Assembly: GCF_900107125.1 (NCBI RefSeq)
Contig: NZ_FNOU01000014.1
Location: 17,889 to 81,888, forward strand
Source of the DNA: Eubacterium barkeri
Lineage (GTDB): Bacteria > Bacillota > Clostridia > Eubacteriales > Eubacteriaceae
DNA length: 64,000 nucleotides
Direction of reading: 5' to 3'
In this document: positions 17,195 through 26,045 of the stretch, in pieces
Numbering within the stretch: the first letter of the stretch is position 1
Layout: each line of letters begins with the position of its first letter
Notes under the pieces: model-generated
Told to the model about the DNA's origin: nothing
Seen by the model: the letters and a program-made list of their open reading frames with translations, nothing else
Database searches by the model: none
Translations under genes and position numbers: made by a program

Positions 17195-18739
17195 TTAGCT
17201 AAGCGTATACTCCGTATCCCGCTTTCGCCCCGCTGAACAAATGATTTTTTCCACCAGTTCAGCGTAATCCATCCCCATATTTTCCCACATCTTGGGATAC
17301 ATACTGATATTCGTAAATCCGGGGAGGGTATTCACCTCGTTAATGATAATTTCTCCAGATTCCCGGGTTACAAAGAAATCCACCCGGCTTAAGCCCGAGC
17401 CATCGATGGCTTCAAAGGCAATGGCAGCATATTCCCGAACTTTGTTTAACAAAGCCTCAGAAATCGGTGCCGGGATAATCACTTCTGAATCCTGATCATC
17501 CGAATATTTTGCTTCATAATCGTAGAATTCCTTGGAGGCGACAACTTCACCGGGAATAGTGGTCTTAATGACCCCTCCATCCTCCAGCACTGCACATTCA
17601 ATTTCCCGGCCATCAATAAAGGCTTCCACCAGAATTTTCTGGTCATAGCGCAGGGCTTCGATAATGCCTGCCACCAGCTCCTCATGGTTGTGGGCCTTGC
17701 TAATGCCAACACTGGAGCCCATGTTTACCGGTTTGACAAAGGCCGGATAGCCAAGCTTCTCTTCAATTTTGGTCAGGATGGCATCCTGGTTCTGATCCCA
17801 TTGTCGTTTTTTAAAGCACACATAGGGTGTCACTGGGATTCCCGCTGATTCAAATAATATTTTAGAGACGACCTTGTCCATCCCCACTGAAGAGGCCAGG
17901 ACACCGCAGCCTACGTAGGGCTTGCCCATCATTTCAAAGACACCCTGGATGGTGCCATCCTCTCCCATGGGGCCGTGGAGAATGGGGTAAAAAACATCGA
18001 TTTCAGTGATTTCTGAATCATGAAACAGGGAAAATTCCTTTTTCAGGTTTTCGTCATCCTGTTCCCAGGAGCCATCTTTAATACGGCTGTAAGGCCCCTT
18101 ATAAATCATCCACACCCCTTGCTTGGTAATGCCAATACAAGTGATGTCATATTTTGCTGTATTAATAACCTGTAGTACATTATAGGCTGATACCCGGGAA
18201 ACCTCATGCTCTCCGGATTGACCGCCGAATACCACACCTAATTTTATTTTATTTTCCATAAACGCCTCCTGATTCAGTGGTTTTTCTGGTAAGCTCTCTT
18301 CAGTCATAACCGTGATGCCCTTTTCTTCAAGCAACGCCGCGGTGATTCCGCTCCCCTTGACCAAAGTCCCGGAAAAAGAACCGTCATAAATCTGCCCATA
18401 GCCACAGGATGGACTTTTTGCCTTTAAAACAGCCTTCTGGCACCCGTGTTTACGGGCCAGGGCCAAGGCATATTGGGCGCCCTCAACAAAGGGTAAAGTG
18501 CAATCTTCATTTTTAACATTATACACTTTTTGTCCATCACTTACCATCATTATTTCACATGGCAAGCGGGGTGTTGACAGACCCCCTGCCTGTTCTGGGC
18601 ACACGGGAATCCCCCGTCCCTCCTGAACCCATTTGATGATCTGGGGATGGGGATTTGCCCGGCCATCATAGCGGCATGGCTGTCCAGCCAGACAGGCACT
18701 GACCAAAATTTTTTCACTCTTTTTCATCGAATCATCCAT
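17195..18739 (-). CDS. ddl: DUF523 (TudS-like) domain fused in frame to D-alanine-D-alanine ligase
   Basis: One 514-codon frame. Residues about 10-155 are DUF523, the superfamily of the thiouracil desulfidase TudS, with conserved cysteines in VSACLAGQPCRYDG, VCPEQAGGLSTPR and KSPSCGYGQIYDG. Residues 161-514 are a complete D-Ala-D-Ala ligase (VVFGGQSGEHEVS, KPVNMGSSVGISK, RVDFFVT, INEVNTLPGFTNISMYP) making the cell-wall dipeptide. The ligase half has its own AGGAGG and ATG at 18259, so it can probably also be made alone. The upstream start has no ribosome site, and a -10-like TATGAT sits so close that the message may be leaderless. Either a genuine two-domain protein or two overlapping products is possible. 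Confidence 0.9.
   Translation of the reverse strand: MDDSMKKSEKILVSACLAGQPCRYDGRANPHPQIIKWVQEGRGIPVCPEQAGGLSTPRLPCEIMMVSDGQKVYNVKNEDCTLPFVEGAQYALALARKHGCQKAVLKAKSPSCGYGQIYDGSFSGTLVKGSGITAALLEEKGITVMTEESLPEKPLNQEAFMENKIKLGVVFGGQSGEHEVSRVSAYNVLQVINTAKYDITCIGITKQGVWMIYKGPYSRIKDGSWEQDDENLKKEFSLFHDSEITEIDVFYPILHGPMGEDGTIQGVFEMMGKPYVGCGVLASSVGMDKVVSKILFESAGIPVTPYVCFKKRQWDQNQDAILTKIEEKLGYPAFVKPVNMGSSVGISKAHNHEELVAGIIEALRYDQKILVEAFIDGREIECAVLEDGGVIKTTIPGEVVASKEFYDYEAKYSDDQDSEVIIPAPISEALLNKVREYAAIAFEAIDGSGLSRVDFFVTRESGEIIINEVNTLPGFTNISMYPKMWENMGMDYAELVEKIICSAGRKRDTEYTLS
18257..18270 (-). promoter_or_regulatory. Internal ribosome site and start codon for stand-alone Ddl
   Basis: AGGAGG (18265-18270) lies five bases before an in-frame ATG (18257-18259) beginning MENKIKLGVVFGG, the normal N-terminus of D-Ala-D-Ala ligases. 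A 354-residue free ligase would result. Confidence 0.75.
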
Positions 18740-18754
18740 TTATGTATCATACCA

Positions 18755-18792
18755 TAAAAAAGCAGATACCAACATAATTTGTCAGTATCTGC
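18755..18792 (-). terminator. Terminator after the DUF2148 gene
   Basis: GCAGATAC-N15-GTATCTGC is followed on the minus strand by TTTTTT. A TATGAT sequence directly after it may be the -10 for the DUF523-ddl gene. Confidence 0.75.
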
Positions 18793-18833
18793 CATCATTT
18801 ATTTGACCCTATAAATTAGTGCTGCCCCTGGGC

Positions 18834-19364
18834 TTAGCGGTCAAAGAAAATTGATTTGCCACTGGTTGAAAGGGGAATCCCCATAATCATGGTGACATCT
18901 GCTCCCAGGTATCCCAGGGATTTTGCTGCCATGCCAATGGAAAACATAATCCGATTATCGATGCGAGCATCCCCTGCCACAGATACCGCAGAACCGATGG
19001 CGATTCCCAGGTCCATAGGATCATACACACAGACCCCGTCTGCTTTTTGGCACTGGGCACAGTCCTCATAATGACAAAGCTGACAGGCTTCATTGAGCCC
19101 CCGTTTCCCTTCCCGGGTTCCGATGAGCACCACGGCTGCACTCAATTCGACATTTTTTCCATCCCGGATAAAGCTGGGTTTGTCCTGGGCTTCCCCCAAT
19201 CGCATCATCTCTGCCACCAGCTCACCCTTTTCCGTATCGGTGATAACGGCAGTCTCAATATAATCGATGCCCCGGGCCTTGGGTGCAGTCCGGGCAGCAG
19301 CACACATGGCATTGGCAGTCATCATGACTGCGGCAGCTTCTGCTTTTTCAGATTTTACAATCAT
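18834..19364 (-). CDS. DUF2148 ferredoxin-like protein
   Basis: A 176-residue protein with the four-cysteine stretch ACQLCHYEDCAQCQKADGVC near the middle and IGSAVSVAGDARIDNRIMFS towards the C-terminus. This is the DUF2148 'ferredoxin domain-containing' family of anaerobes, presumed to bind an Fe-S cluster; its role is unknown. AGAGG precedes the ATG. It starts 12 bases after phosphoglucomutase and so is co-transcribed with it, which probably reflects operon convenience more than shared chemistry. Confidence 0.83.
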   Translation of the reverse strand: MIVKSEKAEAAAVMMTANAMCAAARTAPKARGIDYIETAVITDTEKGELVAEMMRLGEAQDKPSFIRDGKNVELSAAVVLIGTREGKRGLNEACQLCHYEDCAQCQKADGVCVYDPMDLGIAIGSAVSVAGDARIDNRIMFSIGMAAKSLGYLGADVTMIMGIPLSTSGKSIFFDR

Positions 19365-19376
19365 TTTATTTTCCTC

Positions 19377-21065
19377 TTATTTTGGGATATTGGCAGCGAC
19401 GGCTTCCTGGAGCACCGAAAGCTTGGCTTCGGCATCGCCATGGGAGGTGCCTACCACAGAGTAGTAAATCTTAAGCTTTGGCTCGGTTCCAGAGGGACGC
19501 AGGGCATACCAGGAATTCTTATCAAAGACAAATTTCAGAACATTGGATTTAGGTAAATCAATCCGTGTTTTCACGCCGGTTTCCAAATCGATGCTTTCTC
19601 CCGTCTGGTAATCATTAAAGACCACCAGCCTTTCATCGGCAAAGCCATCAAAATGAGTCCCCCGGAATTGTTCCATAATGGTGTTAATCTTGACCTTACC
19701 TTCGATGCCCTCCAGGGTAATGGCCTGGACATTTTCCAGGAAGAAGCCATGCTGTGCGTATAAATCCTCTAAGGCTTCGTATAAGGTCATTCCCTTTTGC
19801 TTGTAGTAGTGGGCCATTTCACACACCAGGGCCGAGGCTAATACGGCATCCTTATCCCGGGCATAATCCCCGGCCAGGTAGCCGTAGCTTTCTTCATAGC
19901 CCATGACGAAGGTCTGTTCTCCACTTTCCTTCCACTCTGTCATTTTTTCCCCAATGTATTTAAATCCAGTGAGGACATCAACCACCGCAGCACCCTGGGC
20001 TCTGGCAATCACCCCGCCCATTTCACTGGTCACAATGGTTTTGATAACCGCCTTATTGTCCGGATAATCCCGGGTTTTAAGCATATAATCCACCAGCAGG
20101 GCCCCGGTTTGGTTGCCGGTGAAAACCACATAATCGCCATCGGATTTCCGACAGACCACCCCGACACGGTCACAGTCCGGGTCCGTCCCGATAATCACAT
20201 CTGCACCATCTTTTTCCGCCATGGCGATGGCAATGTTAAAGACAGATTTTTCCTCGGGATTGGGGTAGGATACCGTTGGGAAATCCCCATCGGGCTGTTC
20301 CTGCTCTTTGACCACCACCACATTTTTGTAGCCGAGATCTGCCAGCACCCGACGCACAGGCACATTACCGCTGCCGTGGAGTGGGGTATAAATCACCTTT
20401 AAATCACTCCCGGGATTGGCATGGGCTACCCCCTCAACAGCGGCAGCAAAAGCATCATCCACCTCAGGCCCAACCGTAATAATATGTTCGTCATCAATGG
20501 CGGCAAGCTTCACCCCGAAATAATCCTCAATTTTAGAAATTTCTGCGACCACCCCATCAGCTACCTCCGCAGTAATCTGACCGCCGTCTGGGCCGTACAC
20601 CTTATAGCCGTTATAAATCTTCGGATTATGGGACGCTGTTACAGCAATCCCCGCAGCAGTTTTTAAATGGCGCACGGTAAAGGACAGTACCGGCACCGGA
20701 CGCAGGCTATCGAAGAGATACGCCACAATCCCATTGGCCGCCAATACTTGAGCCGCTACCTGGGCAAATTCCGGAGAAAAGTTCCTGGAATCATAGGCGA
20801 TGGCCACACCCTTTTCGGCATTGGCGGGGTCTGCCGCCAGCAGATACTGGGCCAATCCCTGGGTCGCCCGGGCAACCACATAAATATTCATACGGTTGGT
20901 CCCCATTCCAATTTTTCCACGCATACCAGCGGTGCCAAAGGCTAAGTCCGTATAGAATCGATCCTCTAATTCTTTTTCATCCCGAATGACCGAGAGCTCC
21001 TTGTACATGTTGGCGTCCCATTGCATAAAATCCTTCCATGCCTGACAATTTGTCTGATAGTCCAT
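19377..21065 (-). CDS. pgcA: Phosphoglucomutase / phosphomannomutase
   Basis: A 562-residue alpha-D-phosphohexomutase. The phosphoserine loop is AVTASHNPKIYNGYK, the metal loop DPDCDRVGVV, the sugar-specificity loop GYEESYGYLAGDYARDKD, and the phosphate-binding loop RPSGTEPKLKIYY. The start MDYQTNCQAW follows AAGGAGGAG; thirteen codons further upstream are rejected. It interconverts glucose 6-phosphate and glucose 1-phosphate, feeding galU directly upstream on the same strand. Confidence 0.94.
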   Translation of the reverse strand: MDYQTNCQAWKDFMQWDANMYKELSVIRDEKELEDRFYTDLAFGTAGMRGKIGMGTNRMNIYVVARATQGLAQYLLAADPANAEKGVAIAYDSRNFSPEFAQVAAQVLAANGIVAYLFDSLRPVPVLSFTVRHLKTAAGIAVTASHNPKIYNGYKVYGPDGGQITAEVADGVVAEISKIEDYFGVKLAAIDDEHIITVGPEVDDAFAAAVEGVAHANPGSDLKVIYTPLHGSGNVPVRRVLADLGYKNVVVVKEQEQPDGDFPTVSYPNPEEKSVFNIAIAMAEKDGADVIIGTDPDCDRVGVVCRKSDGDYVVFTGNQTGALLVDYMLKTRDYPDNKAVIKTIVTSEMGGVIARAQGAAVVDVLTGFKYIGEKMTEWKESGEQTFVMGYEESYGYLAGDYARDKDAVLASALVCEMAHYYKQKGMTLYEALEDLYAQHGFFLENVQAITLEGIEGKVKINTIMEQFRGTHFDGFADERLVVFNDYQTGESIDLETGVKTRIDLPKSNVLKFVFDKNSWYALRPSGTEPKLKIYYSVVGTSHGDAEAKLSVLQEAVAANIPK

Positions 21066-21146
21066 TCTTCTCTCCTCCTTGGTGTAATTGCTTTTCGGTT
21101 TCATACATTATAACCCACTCCCTTTTTCGCCACAAGAGAAAAGCGC

Positions 21147-22013
21147 TTAAAGCTCCAAATTTTTAAGATATTCTCTGAATTTATCTTCTAATCCAGGGGT
21201 TCGCAGACCGTACTCCACGGTAGCTTCCAGAAATCCCAATTTATCCCCCACGTCGTAACGGCGTCCGGCAAAATCGTAGGCCATCATCTTTTCCCGCTTA
21301 GCCAGCTTTTTTAAGCCATCTGTCAGCTGGATTTCTCCACCGGCTCCCCGACCCGTATGCTCCAGAATTTCAAAGATCTCAGGGGAGATGATGTATCGGC
21401 CCAGGATAGCCAGGTTGGAGGGTGCTTCATCAATGGGAGGCTTTTCCACCAGATCTTCCACTTCATACACATAGTCCGACAGAGACTTTCCAGAAACAAT
21501 CCCGTATTTATCCACCTGATCATCCGGAACCGTCTGCACCCCAATGACTGAAGCCTGATATTTATCATAGATATTAATCATTTGCTTTAACGCTGGGTTT
21601 TCTTCATTATAAACGATATCGTCCCCCAGGACCACAGCAAAGGGTTCATCCCCAACGAATTCCTTGGCACAGAGCACGGCATGTCCCAGACCCTTGGCTT
21701 CCCCCTGGCGTACCGTAAAGATATTGGCCATATTCGTAATGTTCTCCACCATACGCAGCTCGGCATCCTTTCCCTTCATCTTGAGATTGAATTCCAGCTC
21801 CGGTACATGGTCGAAGTGATTAATGATAATATCCTTATTCCGTCCGGTGATAATCAGAATATCTTCAATGCCGGATGCCACAATTTCCTCGATGATATAC
21901 TGGATCGTCGGCTTATCCACAATGGGAAGAATTTCCTTCGGAACGGATTTTGTCACAGGCAGGAACCGAGTCCCTAAACCCGCTGCCGGTATAACGGCCT
22001 TGCGTACTTTCAT
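21147..22013 (-). CDS. galU: UTP-glucose-1-phosphate uridylyltransferase
   Basis: A 288-residue nucleotidyltransferase with the signature AAGLGTRFLPVTKSVPKEILP at residues 10-30, then IIEEIVASGIEDILIITGRNK, VVLGDDIVY and YDVGDKLGFLEATVEYGL. It makes UDP-glucose, the precursor for cell-surface polysaccharide and UDP-glucuronate. It lies 16 bases after the UDP-glucose dehydrogenase-like gene, so the two are co-transcribed. Confidence 0.96.
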   Translation of the reverse strand: MKVRKAVIPAAGLGTRFLPVTKSVPKEILPIVDKPTIQYIIEEIVASGIEDILIITGRNKDIIINHFDHVPELEFNLKMKGKDAELRMVENITNMANIFTVRQGEAKGLGHAVLCAKEFVGDEPFAVVLGDDIVYNEENPALKQMINIYDKYQASVIGVQTVPDDQVDKYGIVSGKSLSDYVYEVEDLVEKPPIDEAPSNLAILGRYIISPEIFEILEHTGRGAGGEIQLTDGLKKLAKREKMMAYDFAGRRYDVGDKLGFLEATVEYGLRTPGLEDKFREYLKNLEL

Positions 22014-22029
22014 GCTTTTCTCCTATCTT

Positions 22030-23361
22030 TTAATTATAATATTCCAATCCACAATGAGCGGCTCGGTCCTGATCAAAGGCATGGACCACGTCGATAAAAG
22101 TGGTCCCCTCCATGCGTTTCCCCAGGGAGGGCATGAGCAGACGCTCCATTCCCTTCCATCTCCCCAGAATAACCACAGCATCCACATCCTGGGTCGCCTC
22201 TTTAACGGACAGACAAAAGAGCAGATCATCCCGGATTCTAAACAAACGCCATTTTGCTTGATCTAAACCCTGGGGTGTGAAGAGCTGCAACTGGTACCCC
22301 GCTGCCGCCAGGGCCTGAATAACCACCAGAGCCGGAGCATCCCGAAGATCATCCGTATTGGCAATGGGTGCCATCCCCAGAACTGCAATCTTCTTTGCCT
22401 TTGACCGGCGAAGCTGCTTCTTAATCCGACTGATTGTAGCTCTTAAAATCCGCTTATGATCCCCTGACACAGATTCCAGGAGTCCCAGGGGTGCCTTTTT
22501 CTCCCCAGCCAGATGGCGAAGGGTTTCTATTTCCTGGGAAATACAACTTCCGCCATATCCTAAAGCCTCAGAAAAAGGATCATATCCCGTTTTTTCCTGC
22601 ATCCTTACAATGGCCTTGATTCTCCGGGGATCACTTCCCCCCATCTGGCTCAGACGGGTAATCCCATCCCCATAAGTCTGCTTAATGGCCAACAGTCCGC
22701 TGTAGGCATAGGCCGAAAGTTCTGCTTCCTCAGGCATGCAGTGGGCAATACGCTTCTTCGCCCCGGAAAGGTGGTGGAGCATAGTGCCCAGGGCCTCAGG
22801 AATTTCCCCCGGACATCCCACTGGCATCACCGCAGTTCGTCCCATTGCCTCAAGCCAATTCCCCCGGGCGTATAAATCCGGCATAGACACCACCTGAATC
22901 CTAATGGCTTTATCCGCCTCGGCTAAGATAGCATCCACCATCCCTTGGATTGCGGCACAGCTGCCTGGGGGCACCACCGATTTAATAACCAGCACCCGAT
23001 CCTCCACGGCTGTATTGGCCACCTGTCTGGCAATGGCCTCCACAAAACGCAGATTCGGCTGATGGTCCTCTCCGATGGGGACCATGGCACTGATAAAAAT
23101 AACCGGACAGTTAAGAATCAGCCTCCGGGGATGGCTTACAAACACCAAAGTCTTCTGAGTTGTCAGTGCAGTGACCGCCTCGGACAGGCCGGGCTCTTCT
23201 CCCGGAAGCTCCCCCTCAAGGGCTCCACTCACCATTTCTTCATCCATATCCGTACACATCGCAGACACCCCAGCCCGGGCTAAGACTGCTCCCCAGGACA
23301 GACCCTCAACCGTCAGACCGATAACGCCCCCCACCATGGATGTTTTCTCTGTATTCTCCAT
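22030..23361 (-). CDS. Divergent UDP-glucose/GDP-mannose dehydrogenase-like protein, probably catalytically altered
   Basis: About 443 residues with the UDP-sugar 6-dehydrogenase layout: an N-terminal Rossmann domain, a central helical domain and a C-terminal domain with NTDDLRDAPALVV. The catalytic cysteine is kept (GYGGSCISQEI), but the lysine after it (usual GGSCFPKD) is lost. The central AELIKYASNAFLATKI motif has become AELSAYAYSGLLAIKQ, losing its Lys and Asn. The NAD glycine motif is also eroded (VGGVIGLTVEGLSWGA). It starts in a TAATG overlap with the pseudo-receiver gene and precedes galU. It may bind UDP-sugars for regulation, or oxidise a different substrate. Confidence 0.8.
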   Translation of the reverse strand: MENTEKTSMVGGVIGLTVEGLSWGAVLARAGVSAMCTDMDEEMVSGALEGELPGEEPGLSEAVTALTTQKTLVFVSHPRRLILNCPVIFISAMVPIGEDHQPNLRFVEAIARQVANTAVEDRVLVIKSVVPPGSCAAIQGMVDAILAEADKAIRIQVVSMPDLYARGNWLEAMGRTAVMPVGCPGEIPEALGTMLHHLSGAKKRIAHCMPEEAELSAYAYSGLLAIKQTYGDGITRLSQMGGSDPRRIKAIVRMQEKTGYDPFSEALGYGGSCISQEIETLRHLAGEKKAPLGLLESVSGDHKRILRATISRIKKQLRRSKAKKIAVLGMAPIANTDDLRDAPALVVIQALAAAGYQLQLFTPQGLDQAKWRLFRIRDDLLFCLSVKEATQDVDAVVILGRWKGMERLLMPSLGKRMEGTTFIDVVHAFDQDRAAHCGLEYYN

Positions 23362-24191
23362 TACCATACCCCCTTCAAGGCTTCGTACAATTCCCGCTCA
23401 GCGCCTTCACCAATACAGACATCAACCCCTGCATTTTCCATGCGGTCCATCCCCAGAGGTACGGTTACCGAGGCCAATATAATGGGTACAGATCGGCTGC
23501 CTGCATGTTTAAGCTTTCGGATACACTTCGCCACAGTTACCCCATCCATGAGAAACATCGCCTTTTCCAACACGATACCATCATATCGTCCTTCTTCTGA
23601 AGCTGAAAAGATCTCCACTGCCTTTAAGCCATTCGCGGCCTCATCCACCTGAATCCCCCAGGTTTCTGCCAGCGTGATGATATCTTTGCCTTCACCCCTG
23701 GGACCAATGCCATAGAGCAAATGCTTCCCTACAAAGGAAGCCGTATCCATGGGTTCCAGGGCCACCTCGGGCTCCGGTTCTTCTTCCAATTCTGTATCAA
23801 ATGCTTCATCGAAAGCGATTTCAAATTCCCCTTCTTCCGGTGGTTCATCCTCAGTTTCCAGTCTTCCCACAGGTTCACGTTCCTGCTCCAGAATGAACGC
23901 CGGCTCATCTCCTGATGACAGTGCCTCCGCCAACACATCCCCGTCTGCCAACGGGGCTTCCTGTGCTGGCTTCTTTGTTTCTGTTTCTTCTAAAGCTTCC
24001 GTTTCCATCCCCTCTTCTGGTGGTGCTTCTAACCAGGGCGTTCCCAGAATATCTAAGATCCGCCTCAACGCCCCTTTCCCATCTTCTTCTGTTGCCAAGG
24101 CCTCCCGTGCCACATCACGGATTTGATCCAGCACCTCCGGTGCCGCTATACATTCATGTTTTTTAAAAAAATCTCGCCACTTCCCAGCCAT
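23361..24191 (-). CDS. Acidic-linker protein with a C-terminal pseudo-receiver domain
   Basis: A 276-residue protein. Residues 1-55 are helical, about 56-150 form a Glu/Pro-rich acidic linker, and about 155-276 resemble a response-regulator receiver (AANGLKAVEIFSASEEGRYDGIVLEKAMFLMDG, written here only as landmark; then VPIILASV). The phospho-acceptor Asp (usual ILMDIQMP) is replaced by Glu in IVLEKAMF, and the conserved C-terminal Lys (AKP) is absent (CIGEGA). Such a domain cannot be phosphorylated in the usual way and may act as a permanently on-like scaffold. It overlaps the UDP-glucose dehydrogenase-like gene by one base (TAATG). Confidence 0.7.
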   Translation of the reverse strand: MAGKWRDFFKKHECIAAPEVLDQIRDVAREALATEEDGKGALRRILDILGTPWLEAPPEEGMETEALEETETKKPAQEAPLADGDVLAEALSSGDEPAFILEQEREPVGRLETEDEPPEEGEFEIAFDEAFDTELEEEPEPEVALEPMDTASFVGKHLLYGIGPRGEGKDIITLAETWGIQVDEAANGLKAVEIFSASEEGRYDGIVLEKAMFLMDGVTVAKCIRKLKHAGSRSVPIILASVTVPLGMDRMENAGVDVCIGEGAERELYEALKGVW

Positions 24192-24251
24192 TCTCTATTC
24201 TCCATTCACATTGCTGTTGGGTATTATTATACAATAAAAATTTGCAAATAG

Positions 24252-24283
24252 AAAGCCACCCTCCAGACCGGAGGATGGCTTTT
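24252..24283. terminator. Bidirectional terminator between the small-protein gene and the pseudo-receiver gene
   Basis: AAAGCCACCCTCC-N5-GGAGGATGGCTTTT forms a 13-bp stem with flanking A and T tracts. A TATAAT (24226-24231, minus strand) just past it can start the pseudo-receiver/galU transcript. Confidence 0.8.
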
Positions 24284-24293
24284 CCAAGAAAAC

Positions 24294-24503
24294 TTATTTT
24301 TTAAAAACAGAATTGGGTATTTCATCCGTTCCTACCGCAGAATCCAAAAGATGAATCAGCTCTAGCGCACTGCGAAAGGGGATTTTCTGCTGGGTTTGTG
24401 TCCATAGAACGGTTCCCTGCCAGGTGTTGTTTTGGGTGTTCAGGATTTCCAGGATAAAGGTCTGTCCGGCCTTTGTTTTGATGGTTGTCGTATTGTCCTG
24501 CAT
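24294..24503 (-). CDS. Small conserved-looking protein next to SipW substrates
   Basis: A 69-residue protein, cytoplasmic by appearance, starting MQDNTTTIKTKAGQTFILEI. It has a WQGTVLWTQTQQKIPFRSALELIHLLDSA core. The last part resembles the short C-terminal stretch of small PilZ-like or uncharacterised proteins found in surface-protein loci, but I do not recognise the family. AGAGG precedes the ATG. It follows the SipW-type protein gene by 22 bases and ends at a terminator, so it is last in that operon. Confidence 0.7.
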   Translation of the reverse strand: MQDNTTTIKTKAGQTFILEILNTQNNTWQGTVLWTQTQQKIPFRSALELIHLLDSAVGTDEIPNSVFKK

Positions 24504-24525
24504 TCTTTTCCTCTTTACATCCAGG

Positions 24526-25116
24526 TTATTTGGCGGCTTCGATGGTGACGTTCCCCCAGCTGGTAATATTACCCGCGGTATCTTTAGTCGGAGTAAAATT
24601 ATCGGACTGGATTAATTCAGCCTTTAAATTCATGCTAAAGGATTTTTCAGCCATTTCATTTCCCCAGGTTGTGGGGATGGTAACCGTATTAAAGATGGTT
24701 GCCGTATCCCCAGGTTTTAACACTGTATTGTAATAGAAATATCCGTCAGACCCTAAGACCCATCCAGGATTCAAGGTGATCCCCCCTTGAAATTCTGCAA
24801 TCTGAGGTGCTGTTAAACCGGTGTATTCAATCTTCATCCGGGCGTAAGCATTTTGAGAATTCGAATCCAACGTGATGACGGGAACCTTGCTCAAGGTTTT
24901 ACCAGGGGTAATGCTTGTATAATCCCGGCCACCATCTTCTCGCTTTGTTCCATCGGTGGACCCATCTTCTGTTAATGTCCCGGATACTTTACCTAAGGTA
25001 AAGACATTCTGCTTGGCATCGGTATCGGTAAAGTATGCTAAGGTGGCGCCAACAGCAATGATGGCAATCACGGCCAATGCTGAAATCAGTATGGCGGCTT
25101 TTTTTGTAGTTGTCAT
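24526..25116 (-). CDS. SipW-dependent (TasA/camelysin-type) exported protein
   Basis: A 196-residue protein with an N-terminal hydrophobic segment and the SipW-type processing region IAVGATLAYFTDTDAKQNVF. A beta-rich body follows with PGKTLSKVPVITLDS, NAYARMKIEYTG and LKPGDTATIFNTVTIP, the pattern of TasA/camelysin proteins, which assemble into extracellular fibres or sit on the surface. AAGGAG precedes the ATG. It is second in the operon driven from the repeat-bearing promoter at 26046-26078. SipW itself is encoded upstream at 26782-27318. Confidence 0.88.
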   Translation of the reverse strand: MTTTKKAAILISALAVIAIIAVGATLAYFTDTDAKQNVFTLGKVSGTLTEDGSTDGTKREDGGRDYTSITPGKTLSKVPVITLDSNSQNAYARMKIEYTGLTAPQIAEFQGGITLNPGWVLGSDGYFYYNTVLKPGDTATIFNTVTIPTTWGNEMAEKSFSMNLKAELIQSDNFTPTKDTAGNITSWGNVTIEAAK

Positions 25117-25180
25117 GGGGTTGCTCCTTCTTTAACAAAGGGATAGATTCATGATCTCCCTTTGTTCCCTTAAGTTAAAA

Positions 25181-25960
25181 TTAAAGTGCTACGAAAAGAT
25201 CGTTGCCCGTTCTTTGGGCGTTGGCAAGTTTAATTAATTCTGCCTTGTACACTGAAGACGTATCCGCGCTTTGTACCGCAAAACCCTGTGCATCAATCTG
25301 GAATGCAGGCAGGTTATCAATGGCGATGGTATTTCCCAAAGCATCAATATAGTCTGTTTTTGCGATATTTGTTGCAATCGTACTGCTATCTACTTCCGTT
25401 TTTGTTTCAGCATCCGCATCAAACTTACCATTTGAATTTAAATCTTCATAGGTATATGTTTTTGTTGTGGCTAACTGGGTCGTTGTATAAGTTTTTAATC
25501 CTGCATTAACGGTAATGTTTTGGAAAATCGCATTGGTACTGCCACCCGCAGCTACAATGCTTTTATATGCATAGAGTTCAGAACCATTGGCCGATTTTGC
25601 AATTAATTCCCAGTCCGTTGTGTTCAAATCATTAATCGTACAATATTTTGCGAATTCAGTTCGGGACATTGTCGTATTTAATCCCTTAAAATCAAGGGCC
25701 ATGGCGACGTATGCCGGCTCATTGGATGCTGTTAAATCAACAACAGGGTTTTTTGCTAAAACTTCTCCCGGCGTATACTTTGCAGCGGCATCTTTATCCC
25801 AGTTTGTTTCAGTTAATTCACCCTTAATATTTGAAGTACTGGTAAACTTATTTTCCAACTTATCTGTCGTTGTACTCAAATACGCTAAGGTTGCACCCAC
25901 TGCGATAATTGCCAGTAAGGCAATAACGGTAATTCCCTTTGCCATTTTTTTGACGTTCAT
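25181..25960 (-). CDS. SipW-dependent (TasA-type) exported protein with Asn/Asp-rich loop
   Basis: A 259-residue protein starting MNVKKMAKGITVIALLAI; GGAGGG seven bases upstream fixes this start. The SipW-type signal reads IAVGATLAYLSTTTDKLENKF. The body has the same order of landmarks as its downstream neighbour (YTPGEVLAKNPVVDLT, EPAYVAMALDFKG, AIFQNITV). An inserted DLNSNGKFDADAET loop resembles an EF-hand/dockerin calcium loop but is not a perfect match. It is the first gene after the tandem-repeat promoter. It is probably a fibre-forming matrix protein; polymerisation is inferred. Confidence 0.87.
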   Translation of the reverse strand: MNVKKMAKGITVIALLAIIAVGATLAYLSTTTDKLENKFTSTSNIKGELTETNWDKDAAAKYTPGEVLAKNPVVDLTASNEPAYVAMALDFKGLNTTMSRTEFAKYCTINDLNTTDWELIAKSANGSELYAYKSIVAAGGSTNAIFQNITVNAGLKTYTTTQLATTKTYTYEDLNSNGKFDADAETKTEVDSSTIATNIAKTDYIDALGNTIAIDNLPAFQIDAQGFAVQSADTSSVYKAELIKLANAQRTGNDLFVAL

Positions 25961-26045
25961 TTTTTTACCCTCCATTTTGGATTGAATTTTATATTTAAAA
26001 AGTCCATGCTTTTTTAAATCCTATTCCGATCTCAAGCTTATGTAT

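Noticed and set aside
25400..25440. EF-hand or dockerin calcium loop in the SipW-type protein
   Set aside because: DLNSNGKFDADAE is close, but the Glu is one place out of register; noted only as a resemblance.
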